Source: CAUZIZ01 sp965219005 (lineage in GTDB: Bacteria; Acidobacteriota; UBA6911; RPQK01; JAJDTT01). Taken from it: a stretch of DNA of 64,000 nt. The position numbers were made by a program, and so were the translations under genes. The notes beneath the pieces are model-generated. The model was not told the DNA's origin. It did no database searches and saw only the letters and a program-made list of their open reading frames with translations. Positions 52,758 to 60,797 of the stretch are shown here, one piece after another (positions within the stretch are counted from its first letter, which is position 1; every line of letters starts with the position of its first letter). The stretch lies in contig CBDCMS010000004.1 of assembly GCA_965219005.1 (NCBI GenBank), positions 3,906,001 to 3,970,000 of the forward strand, written 5' to 3'.

Positions 52758-54101
52758 CACTAGTGTCCAAACGTTGTTCTATCGCACAACTCTAAGTTAC
52801 TGGTAAGAATTGTTTTAACATCGAAATCCAATTTTTTCGATACTTTTTGATATGAAACTGTGGCAGGTGCCGACCCGGTTCTCCAATCCTGTGGCCTGCA
52901 AGCCGATAGGATGCCTAGATGGATATGCGCAGAACCGTCTTTGCCCAGCTGATGGATTGCGTCCCCAGGTATCAATTTCAACTCTGTGCTCAACGCTACC
53001 GAGGAGATTACAAGATAAAAGACTTCTCCTGCTGGAAGCAGTGGCTGTGTATGGTCTTCGCCCAGCTGACCTATCGCGAGAGTCTGCGGGATATCGAAGC
53101 CACGCTAGGTTCGGTTGCAGGCAGACTCTACCACATGGGAATTCGAGGCCGCGTGGCCCGCAGCTCTTTGGCCCATACCAACGAGAATCGGGATTGGCGC
53201 ATTTATGCCGATTTCGCTCAAGTCTTGATCCAAGAGGCACGGACTTTGTACGCAGGCGAGCCCTTTGCCGTGGAACTGGAAAAAACGGTCTACGCGCTCG
53301 ATTCCACCACCATCGATCTGTGTCTTTCGGTGTTCCCTTGGGCCCGCTTCCGCAAACGCAAAGGAGCCATCAAACTGCATACTTTGCTCGACTTACGTGG
53401 CAACATCCCCACCTTTGTCGAGGTCACCGAGGGGCGGGTTCACGACGTCAATATCCTCGACTATCTGCTGGTCCAACCCGGCTCCATTTACATCCTGGAT
53501 CGCGGCTATCTCGATTTCGCACGTCTTTATCGGCTGCACCAGAGTTCCGGTTTCTTCATCATTCGTGCCCACCAGCGCCTGAATTTCCGCCGTCTGTACT
53601 CCCATCGTGTCGACAAGAGCATCGGGCTAAGAAGCGATCAAACCGGGGTCCTGAGCGGCCGTTACACGGCCAACAAGTACCCCGACAAACTCCGACGAGT
53701 CCGCTACTACGACGCCGAGACCCAAAAACACTTGGTCTTCTTGAGCAACAACTTTTCCCTGACTGCCCTCACTGTCGCCCAGCTGTACCGTTGCCGCTGG
53801 CGCGTGGAACTTTTCTTCAAATGGATCAAGCAACACCTGCGCATCAAAGCCTTCTATGGGACTTCTCCGAACGCCGTCAAAACTCAGATCTGGATCGCCA
53901 TCTCCGTGTATATCCTCGTTGCCATCCTGAAAAAACGCCTGAAATTGGAGCTGAGCCTCTACACAACTCTACAGATTCTCAGCCTGACTGTTTTCGAGAA
54001 AACCCCATTAATTCAAGTACTTACCAGCTTCGATTACAGGAATCACCAGGGAGGTTCATGTAACCAGTTGAATCTATTTGACTTATGATTGGACACTAGT
54101 G
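52758..54101 (+). mobile_element. IS4-family insertion sequence, 1344 bp
   Basis: The ends are 13-bp perfect inverted repeats (CACTAGTGTCCAA). It is flanked by a 9-bp direct repeat TTGGAAGGG (52749-52757 and 54102-54110), the target duplication made on insertion. Its single gene encodes a DDE transposase. Intact ends, gene and duplication indicate a recent insertion. Confidence 0.95.
52919..54088 (+). CDS. IS4-family DDE transposase with DUF4372-type N-terminus
   Basis: A 389-residue transposase. The N-terminus (TVFAQLMDCVPRYQFQLCAQ, FSCWKQWLCMVFAQLTYRES) is the DUF4372-type DNA-binding region. The DDE core has YALDSTTIDLCLSVFPWARF (first Asp), VEVTEGRVHDVNI, YILDRGYLDFARLYRLHQ (second Asp) and the Y-(2)-R-(3)-E motif of IS4 elements in LYRCRWRVELFFKWIKQHLR (Glu). 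The frame is complete, with ATG at 52919 about 160 bases inside the element. It is probably active. Confidence 0.95.
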   Translation: MDMRRTVFAQLMDCVPRYQFQLCAQRYRGDYKIKDFSCWKQWLCMVFAQLTYRESLRDIEATLGSVAGRLYHMGIRGRVARSSLAHTNENRDWRIYADFAQVLIQEARTLYAGEPFAVELEKTVYALDSTTIDLCLSVFPWARFRKRKGAIKLHTLLDLRGNIPTFVEVTEGRVHDVNILDYLLVQPGSIYILDRGYLDFARLYRLHQSSGFFIIRAHQRLNFRRLYSHRVDKSIGLRSDQTGVLSGRYTANKYPDKLRRVRYYDAETQKHLVFLSNNFSLTALTVAQLYRCRWRVELFFKWIKQHLRIKAFYGTSPNAVKTQIWIAISVYILVAILKKRLKLELSLYTTLQILSLTVFEKTPLIQVLTSFDYRNHQGGSCNQLNLFDL

Positions 54102-55988
54102 TTGGAAGGGTTCTATTCCCGTTTCGAAACCGCTGCATCGAATGGTGCAGAGCGCATCCTCATTTATCGGGACACACTCAGGCTAATCAGTTCGGAGCCT
54201 ATTCTGGGAGTCGGGCCAGGACTTTATAAGTGGCGATTCAGACCCTATCAGACCGGGGACACTGAACGTCTCTACGCCAACGCGCACAATGACTACCTAC
54301 ACAGCGCGGCCGAATGGGGTATTCCCTTGGCCCTGCTCTTCTGGTGCTTTGTGACCTGGCGGCTCTATCGATCGGCGAAGGCCTTTCTCAGCGAAAAGGA
54401 CCCTGGAAAAGCCGGTCTATCGCTCGGATGTTCGGCCGCCATTCTCTCCATCCTGCTACACAGCCTCACCGATTCCAGTCTCCAGGTACCCCTGGTGCTC
54501 ATGGTTTTCTGTTCTGTCCTCGCTATCTCCTGGTGTCAGGACGAGGCCCTGCCATGGCGCGTCCCGCTAATGAATCGACTCTGGCGAGTTCCCCTGGCAA
54601 TTCTGCTGATCCTGGCGGGCGCGCGGATAACCCAACACCTGGTCGTGGCTGAATCCGAAAGAACCGCCTCCAGTCCAGAGCAACTCGAGGAAGTATTGAG
54701 TTGGGACCCGGGGGCTCATGGGGTCGCCTTCCAGCTGGGTCGTCTCCGTAGAGATCGGGTCGCCCACCAGGATCTGGGTCGAGCCTTCGAGTATCTTCAA
54801 AAGGCCGCCGAACTGAACCCTTACTCCTGGGAGTATGGGCTGGAACTGGCTCGCTGTCTTGAACTCCTCAATCGGAACCTCGATGCCAGACAGGAATACC
54901 TACGTATCATCGAACTCAATCCGCGCAGCGCAGTCTATCATTGGAGGTTCGCGAACTTCCTGCTGCGAACGGACGATCGCGAGCGTGCGCTACGACACCT
55001 CTCCCGCTCTATTTCTCTGGACCCGACTTTTCGGAAACCACTCTTCGACCTACTCTTCAGAATGGGAGCCAGCAGCAGAGAGGTGGAGCAGGTCTGGCCC
55101 CGAGATCAGCAGTCAAAGGTCATTCTGGTGGAATCGTTATTGAGAGAGCCCCGGCTCCCTGAATCTGAACAATGGGTGGACCTGATAGACCGTTCCTGGA
55201 GCCAGGACCAGGAGGGGGTCCTCCTACCGATTCTTCTGAGCCAGGCTCGCCTTTTGGGATCAGCCCCACCTTGGCTCGAATTCCTGGAGCAACGCTTGGG
55301 GCGCGCTCTACGCGATCGATCTCCCCTAACGGTATCGGCATCGATTCCTTTTCTAGAGTACCTCGTCGAGATGGGCAGAGTGAAAGAAGCACAGGAATAC
55401 TGGCTTCTCCTGACTCGGAAAAATGCCCTGATTGATTCCTCCTATCAGCTCGGAGACAGCCTGGTCTGGAACGGAGACTTCGAGCTGCCACTCATCGAGG
55501 GCGGGGGCTTCGACTGGAGAATCTACCCAAGCAGCGGAAACCTGATATCGATCTCGCCCGCTCCCGAAAGTTCTGGCTACGTCCTCAAGCTGGATTTCGA
55601 CGGAACCGAGAACCTCGACTTCAGAGGGCTACGCCAACTGGTGACCGTACCGGGCCCCGGACCCTACCGGCTCAAGTATCGTGTTCGGGCTGAAGGCCTC
55701 AGCACGGAAGAGGGATTGTACTTCCAGATTACCGACCACTCCGGCGAAAGAACCCTGCTCCGCACCCGTCAGATACTGAAGTCGATCCCCTGGAGAACGG
55801 AATCCGCTGCGTTTACCGTGCCGCCGGGAGTTTCCAGCGTCTGGCTGCTCCTCAGAAGGAATATAAGTCGCAGGATCGATAACCGGTTCCGGGGAAGACT
55901 GTGGCTGGACGCAGTGCGCCTCAGACCCGAACACACCCCCTTCCCCGAATTTCGCACTGCCTCCAACTCCAGCAGATCTCCCTCCTGA

Positions 55989-56715
55989 ACTCGCACCGAT
56001 TTACAGCAAGTCGCTGCGCCCCCTCCCACCAGGGACGGATCCACCAGAGTTCCGGCCCCCTGCACCTCTCCCACCTGCCTCCCAAACAATCGAATAGTCC
56101 AGATGCGGGAACTCGAACACCATTTGGCTTGTAGTGCCGATCGGCTTATAGCCCGCAAGGCAGATCCGAATCTCGTGTATTGACAAAAGGAATAGGGACT
56201 AACACGCTCTCACGGAGACCGTGACACCTCGCCCGGCGAGCAGGTCCTCGACGTCTCGAAAGCTCCGCGTGAATCAGCTTTAGGTCAGGGAAGCCTGAAG
56301 CGCAAGCGAGGGGTTGGGAATCGGCAGGATCTTGCCGTTTTCCTCTCTCCGGGAGGTGGTCCCTGCCTGCAAACAATTCAGGTCATCCGTGGCTCTTTTC
56401 TTGTCTCCGATCAGACGCCCTCTCGGTGACGCATCTCTCAGGTCCCCAACCCCTCGCTCGCGCTTCAGGCTTCCATGGCTCGGGCAGTTTCTTTCTCGAA
56501 TGGGGCCAGCATCACTGGGGGCGGCACTAACCTGAAACTTCATTGGAATCTTGCCCTCCCCAACCCCTCGCTTGCGCTTCAGGCTTTCATGGCTCGAGTA
56601 GTTTCTTTCCTGTACGATCCGGCGCAGCCGGGGGCGCGGCTAAGCTGGAACTTCATCGGCGACAAGATCATGCGAGGGGCGCCATTTGATCGCGCCATAA
56701 GTTTTGCCCCAGGTC
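55989..56715. other. repeat-rich intergenic region
   Basis: 727 bases without a credible gene. It holds an inverted copy (56289-56318) and two direct copies (from 56444 and 56558) of a repeat that begins CCCCAACCCCTCGCTNGCGC, each direct copy running on into TTTCTTTC and ending AACTTCAT. Nothing is recognised in 55989-56280 apart from the end of the upstream gene. Confidence 0.65.
56444..56658. repeat. two tandem copies of a 114-bp dispersed repeat
   Basis: Units start at 56444 and 56558. Both have CCCCAACCCCTCGCT, GCGCTTCAGGCTT, CATGGCTCG and AGTTTCTTTC, then differ in the middle and end with CTGGAACTTCAT or CTGAAACTTCAT. The second copy's middle matches the 47-bp inverted repeat at 22638-22684; the first copy's middle matches 12252-12275. 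An inverted piece lies at 56289-56318. Confidence 0.8.
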
Positions 56716-57024
56716 TCAGAAGGGAGCTACCAGGTGCTGCATGAGGGTTTGCACCACCTCGACCATGTCTTTTATACTCCCTGAGAAGGGCGTTTTTTCC
56801 CAGCGTCCAGTATGCCGTTTGACACTCAAGCCGTAGCTCGATGCATCGAGGCGAGTCAGACGGACTCGATCCGATTTTTCCAACTCCCCGTTCGGTCCGA
56901 AAGCCTCGTCGCGACCCACGATCAAATGCTTGCCGTAGATGCGGATGTACATGCCGCGAGTGGTTTCGCCCGCCTCCAGCAGGTGGAATAAACTCTGCTG
57001 AGCCGCCTTCAGCTCAAAGCTCAT
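56716..57024 (-). CDS. small protein of unknown function next to IS630-type transposase
   Basis: A 102-residue soluble protein (AAQQSLFHLLEAGETTRGMY, IRIYGKHLIVGRDEAFGPNG, VRLTRLDASSYGLSVKRHTG, DMVEVVQTLMQHLVAPF). It has mixed beta-strand and helix character, and I recognise no family. It begins nine bases after the transposase stop on the same strand, with an AAGGG ribosome-binding-site-like sequence in the gap, so it could be a passenger gene of that element or a host gene read from it. Confidence 0.55.
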   Translation of the reverse strand: MSFELKAAQQSLFHLLEAGETTRGMYIRIYGKHLIVGRDEAFGPNGELEKSDRVRLTRLDASSYGLSVKRHTGRWEKTPFSGSIKDMVEVVQTLMQHLVAPF

Positions 57025-57033
57025 GCTAGCCCT

Positions 57034-58096
57034 TCAAGCCACTAAGGGAAGGCCTTCACAGGTCCAACGGAACGGATGCGCTTCGCGCTCATTCCACTGC
57101 CCAATAAAGGCTTCCACCTTCTCGACCAGATCCCGAGCACTGGCGAAACTCCCGTAACGAAGCACCCGCCGACTCAGGATCGAAAACCACAGCTCGATCT
57201 GATTCAACCACGACCCGTGGGTCGGCGTATAGTGGAAGACAAAGCGATTGCCATGCTTTCGATTCCACTCACTGATAAAGGCGCCTGAGCTGGTGTCTCG
57301 ATGGGTGTTCAGGTTGTCCAGCACCACGTGCACGCGCTGCTGTCGATAGTGGGTTGCCACCAGATCCAGGAAGGCGAGAAAGTCCGCCCGGGTTCGGGTG
57401 CGCTGACACCGACCCAGAACTCGCCCTGTTCGCACATTGAAAGACAACGGGTTCCCTGCCGTTTGTATTTGTACTCGAGTCGGCCCCACCGACCCCCCTG
57501 GGGAGGGATCAACCCTCGAGCCCGACTCAGCGCTTGCATCCCGCTCTTTTCATCCACGCATAACACCGGTTCCCCGCTGGGAGTCTCCACATACAATCGG
57601 ACGATGTCGCGCAGCCTTTCCTGAAACCGCGGATCTTCGCTGTGACACCACATCTTGACTCGATAGGGCTTGATCTGGGCCTGGCTGAGAATGCGCCCCA
57701 CCGTCCGGACGCTGATCGATTCCACTAGCTGAGCCTCTACCACGGCCTCGCTCAGACTGTCCTGGCTCCACAGCACTCGCTGCAAACCAAACTCTCTCGG
57801 TGACTGACAAGCCCCGCCGCCAGCACCTGAGTTCGTTCCAAACCCTGAAGCTTCTTCGGGCGGCCTGATCGGGGCTCATCCTCCAGCCCCTTCAGTCGCT
57901 TCCGTTGGAAGCGCTTCAGCCATTTTCTGATCAGCCCTCGATCCGTCCCCGGTCTCCGGGCTATCAAACGAACCGATTCCCCCTCGCTGGCCCTCAGCAC
58001 CATCTGGGCCCTTCGATATTCGCGGATCTCTGTCTTGCGCCTTCGAATCAGCCTCTCCAGCTCACGGCGTTCGCCCGTAGTCAGCTGGATTAACAT
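57034..58096 (-). pseudogene. IS630-family transposase broken into three frames
   Basis: Three overlapping fragments make up one transposase. The N-terminal part (58096 to about 57770) has the helix-turn-helix region (REYRRAQMVLRASEGESVRL, GLIRKWLKRFQRKRLKGLED, EPRSGRPKKL). The middle frame (to about 57460) has VRTVGRILSQAQIKPYRVKM and VLCVDEKSGMQAL with the first Asp. The last frame has RVHVVLDNLNTHRDT (second Asp) and HYTPTHGSWLNQIELWFSIL (Glu), the normal IS630 ending. Two shifts, near 57780 and near 57460, separate them, so it is inactive unless frameshifting takes place. Terminal inverted repeats are not evident. Confidence 0.88.
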
Positions 58097-58099
58097 GCA

Positions 58100-58289
58100 C
58101 TTAGGGTTCGGTCAAGAATAACTTCGCAGAGTTGGGGCTCAGATTTACGCCAGATTTGGTCGCGAACGATTGAGCGAAACCGCAGGCGTAGGCAGGCCTA
58201 CGTTGAGGATTTCGCGATTGAGGAGCGGCCGAAGATGGTGTGAAGATGAGATGCCAGAATGTGAAGTTAATTTTGACCCAACCCTTAGC
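58100..58289. mobile_element. 190-bp miniature inverted-repeat element, copy 2
   Basis: Matches 18726-18915 over the full 190 bases with three mismatches, all in the right-hand terminal repeat. It has the same CTTAG at both edges. It begins three bases before the start codon of the broken IS630-type transposase. Its ends do not obviously match that transposase, so the enzyme that moves it may be encoded elsewhere. Confidence 0.85.
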
Positions 58290-58374
58290 GTGACAATACC
58301 ACCTGACATCCCCCTGGGTTAGAATCTATGGCGAGCTGCACTAGCCTGTAGATTGTGTCTTGGGATTCCCTCCC

Positions 58375-59856
58375 CTACATATCCATCAACCCGTCGATAT
58401 CCGGGTCCAGCTCAGGGGGACGCGACAACAGCGAAATCCCCACGAACAGGGTCATGGATACCAGTAGGGACAGCGCTCCGCCATCAATTCCATAGGGAAT
58501 CTGGATGTTCATGAGTTTGATGGAAAAGTTGAGAACCAGGCTGGAGAGTATGGCCACGTTTGCCGCCAGTGCAGTAGCCCGCTTCCAATTGAAGCCGATG
58601 GCGACGGTGGGAACCAGGGCGGCGGCGAACGTTCCCCAGCCGAAGGCTCCCAGAAGAGCCACCAGATCATCCGAATAGAGTGCAAAAAGCGAAGCCACTA
58701 CCGCAATACCTATAGTCGCCAAGCGAGCCCACAAGAGCTCTCGAACTACAGGTCTTCCACGCAACGACTGTGGAATGTCCCTCACCACAGCCGCTGCACC
58801 GATGTTCAAGAAACCATCCGCCGTCGACATGATGGCGGCGAACAGAGCCGCAAATACCAGACCTGCCAGCAGCGGATCCACATAGTGCTGAAGAAACTGC
58901 GAAGCCGCCGCGTCTGCCCTCGCCAGCGAGGGATGGACTCCCCTAAGCACCAGCGTGCGCATGGCCAGTCCGATACTGATCCAGAGTAAGCCGGAGACTG
59001 CGTAGCCCAGGATGGAGACGGGCAGAATGTACTTGGCGTCTTCGACCCGCCGATTCATCATCAACTTGGTCACCACATGGGGCTGCCCAGCCACTCCTAG
59101 AGTGAACAGAAAGTACCAGGAGAGACAGCCGAAGACTCCTAGTGTGCCCCAGGGTCCTATCGCCGCCGGATCGTCCTCCAGAAGCGTGCTTGCTATTCCA
59201 CCCCAGCCTCCCGCCACCGCGCTTCCAGTGGCCAGAAAAACTAGAACCGCCGCCACCATCATCACCAGGCCCTGGACCAGATCGGTATAGACGGAGGCGA
59301 TAATGCCTCCCGTGACACAGTAGAAGACCAACACAGCGCAGGAAATCGCAACGCAGGCTTCGAGACTGATCAGGCCGACGGCCGTGCTTCCCAGGATATC
59401 TTTCAGCACGGTCGCCATTGCAAGAATCTGTGTTGCCAGATATCCCATGACTCCCAGAAGGATCGCGAGGGCCGAGAGAAGTCGACTCATCCGGCTCTTG
59501 TAGCGAGCCGATATCGCATCGGGGAGGGAGATCGGCTCTCGCAATTCGGCAAAGAGCCGAATCCGCTTTGCCAGGAGAAAAAAGGTGAGACAGTAGCCGA
59601 TCGGAATGGCAATCACCATCCATACCGAGCTCATTCCCATGCGGTAGACCAGGCCGGGCCCGCCGACGAAGCCGAACCCACTCATGGTGCTGGAGAACAC
59701 GGCTAGACCTGTGACCATGATTCCAAGGTCCCGACCAGCCATGAAGAAGTCCCGGGTGGAGTGGGTGCGGCGCAGAGCCCAGAGTCCCACTATCACGCAC
59801 AGCGCCAGGTAGGCCAGAACAAAACCAAGGATGACACTGCTTCTTGAGTCCTCCAT
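58375..59856 (-). CDS. sodium:solute symporter family protein
   Basis: A 493-residue transporter with about 13 hydrophobic segments and SSS-family motifs: STRDFFMAGRDLGIMVTGLA, FSSTMSGFGFVGGPGLVYRM, ISLPDAISARYKSRMSRLLS, VYCVTGGIIASVYTDLVQGL-like YCVTGGIIASVYTDLVQG, TLGVAGQPHVVTKLMMNR, ALFAAIMSTADGFLNIGAAA and LVALLGAFGWGTFAAALVP. Sodium-coupled uptake of an organic solute is the expected role; the substrate is unknown. ATG 59856 overlaps by one base the TGA of the upstream small membrane protein gene, so the frame open to 59991 is not used. Confidence 0.92.
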   Translation of the reverse strand: MEDSRSSVILGFVLAYLALCVIVGLWALRRTHSTRDFFMAGRDLGIMVTGLAVFSSTMSGFGFVGGPGLVYRMGMSSVWMVIAIPIGYCLTFFLLAKRIRLFAELREPISLPDAISARYKSRMSRLLSALAILLGVMGYLATQILAMATVLKDILGSTAVGLISLEACVAISCAVLVFYCVTGGIIASVYTDLVQGLVMMVAAVLVFLATGSAVAGGWGGIASTLLEDDPAAIGPWGTLGVFGCLSWYFLFTLGVAGQPHVVTKLMMNRRVEDAKYILPVSILGYAVSGLLWISIGLAMRTLVLRGVHPSLARADAAASQFLQHYVDPLLAGLVFAALFAAIMSTADGFLNIGAAAVVRDIPQSLRGRPVVRELLWARLATIGIAVVASLFALYSDDLVALLGAFGWGTFAAALVPTVAIGFNWKRATALAANVAILSSLVLNFSIKLMNIQIPYGIDGGALSLLVSMTLFVGISLLSRPPELDPDIDGLMDM

Positions 59857-60386
59857 CAGGAAGTGTCTTCCGGAGGGGTTCGCTGTACCTCCCGGAGCCT
59901 CTGGAATCGCCTTCGATCCTCCCCTGTCAGGATCCACGAATCGAATTTCAAAAAGTAGAGGAGAGACAAAAGGAGAGGAATGACCGGCCACAAGCCCAAC
60001 ATCATCACCACGCTTGGAGCGGGAAAGGAAAACACCAGGAGCGGAGCTTGCTCCGCTCCGCCCTTGGAGAGAGCGATCAACAGCGCATAGATCGTCAGGT
60101 AGATCACTGCCGCTATCAGCAGGGGCAGCTTCATGCTGCCGAGGCGCTCGCGCTTTTGGATTCCAAGCCCCAGGCAGAGCACGAATAGGATGATCTCTAC
60201 ACTTCCCAAGAGCCAGGCGGACCAGAGCCCTGAAGAGTAGGATTGGGAGATCGTCCCACTCTGCTGCATCGCCGGGTGTTCAGCGTGTTCGTCCCCCCGT
60301 CCGTAGTGTGTCTCCCCAACCAGGATGAAGCCCAGTATCAGACACATGGTCAGGAGTGAACCAAGCAGGATCCAGGGAAGTTTCAT
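59856..60386 (-). CDS. small membrane protein coupled to symporter
   Basis: A 176-residue protein with four hydrophobic segments (MKLPWILLGSLLTMCLILGF; LLGSVEIILFVLCLGLGI; LPLLIAAVIYLTIYALLIAL; VVMMLGLWPVIPLLLSLLYF). The loop after the first segment is His- and Asp-rich (HYGRGDEHAEHP). The C-terminus is basic and cytosolic. No family is recognised. Because the stop overlaps the symporter's start (TGATG), it may be an accessory subunit, as seen with small partners of several SSS transporters; this is inference. Confidence 0.72.
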   Translation of the reverse strand: MKLPWILLGSLLTMCLILGFILVGETHYGRGDEHAEHPAMQQSGTISQSYSSGLWSAWLLGSVEIILFVLCLGLGIQKRERLGSMKLPLLIAAVIYLTIYALLIALSKGGAEQAPLLVFSFPAPSVVMMLGLWPVIPLLLSLLYFLKFDSWILTGEDRRRFQRLREVQRTPPEDTS

Positions 60387-60797
60387 CTCAGTTTCGCCCC
60401 CAGGGATACTGGCCCATTCGAAAAAGAAACTTGACGCGGACCAGGAGGCCGATCACCTACGCCGAAGGCGTTACTGCGGGTAGCCCAGGGTTGCAATGCG
60501 AAGCGAGCTACCCTGGGTTCAAGTTGACGTGGTCTCTTCTACACTGAAAGTGTTATTGCCAAACCTTACCCAGGTATGGGGACCTTGAGGCAACAACCCC
60601 GTTGGGGTAGGGCATTTTCGTGACCATCCTAGACCCAGGGTAGCTCGCTTCGCATTGCAACCCTGGGCTACACGCAGTAACGCCTTTGGCGTAAGAGCGC
60701 GTCCGCGAAAAAACGTATCTCGGCATTCTAGCTCCCTAAAGTTTCACCTTTGTGCCGCCCCCAGAAGCGCTGGCCCAATTCCCCCTCTGATGGGATC
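60387..60797. other. intergenic region with large REP-type inverted repeat
   Basis: 411 bases between two minus-strand genes. No gene is seen. The main content is the inverted repeat at 60457-60695. Confidence 0.75.
60457..60695. repeat. 63-bp inverted repeat arms, each with an inner palindrome
   Basis: 60457-60519 and 60633-60695 are reverse complements with a few mismatches. Each arm contains CCCAGGGT and ACCCTGGG around a GCGAAGCGAGCT core, and an outer GGCGTTACTGCG stretch. The form is that of paired REP elements. It lies downstream of the OmpA-family gene and upstream of the symporter operon, where it could end or protect transcripts. Confidence 0.82.

Larger units (their letters stand above)
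51921..55988 (+). pseudogene. O-antigen polymerase-like protein with TPR and C-terminal domain, split by an IS4-type insertion
   Basis: The 5' part (51921-52757) encodes about eight membrane segments with the polymerase pattern LGRRASGTLINPNHFAALLN and LASLSRSGVVTLV. The 3' part (54102-55988) continues with RLISSEPILGVGPGLYKWRF, AHNDYLHSAAEWGIPLALLF, more membrane segments, TPR-like helices (AAELNPYSWEYGLELARCLE, RIIELNPRSAVYHWRFANFL, SISLDP) and a beta-rich carbohydrate-binding-like domain (WNGDFELPLIEGGGFDWRIY). Removal of the element and one copy of the 9-base duplication rejoins GLEG to FYSRFETAAS in frame, giving 904 residues. The uninserted protein would polymerise or ligate the glycan exported by the Wzc/Wza pair just upstream. 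Confidence 0.9.

Noticed and set aside
52758..52763. CTAG as a 4-base target duplication of the IS4-type element
   Set aside because: CTAG lies within the terminal inverted repeat; the 9-bp TTGGAAGGG outside it is the duplication that restores the frame on removal.
52852..54063. Second long frame inside the IS4-type element
   Set aside because: It overlaps the transposase in another frame and has the Pro/Arg/His-rich composition of a shadow; the DDE motifs are in the 52919 frame.
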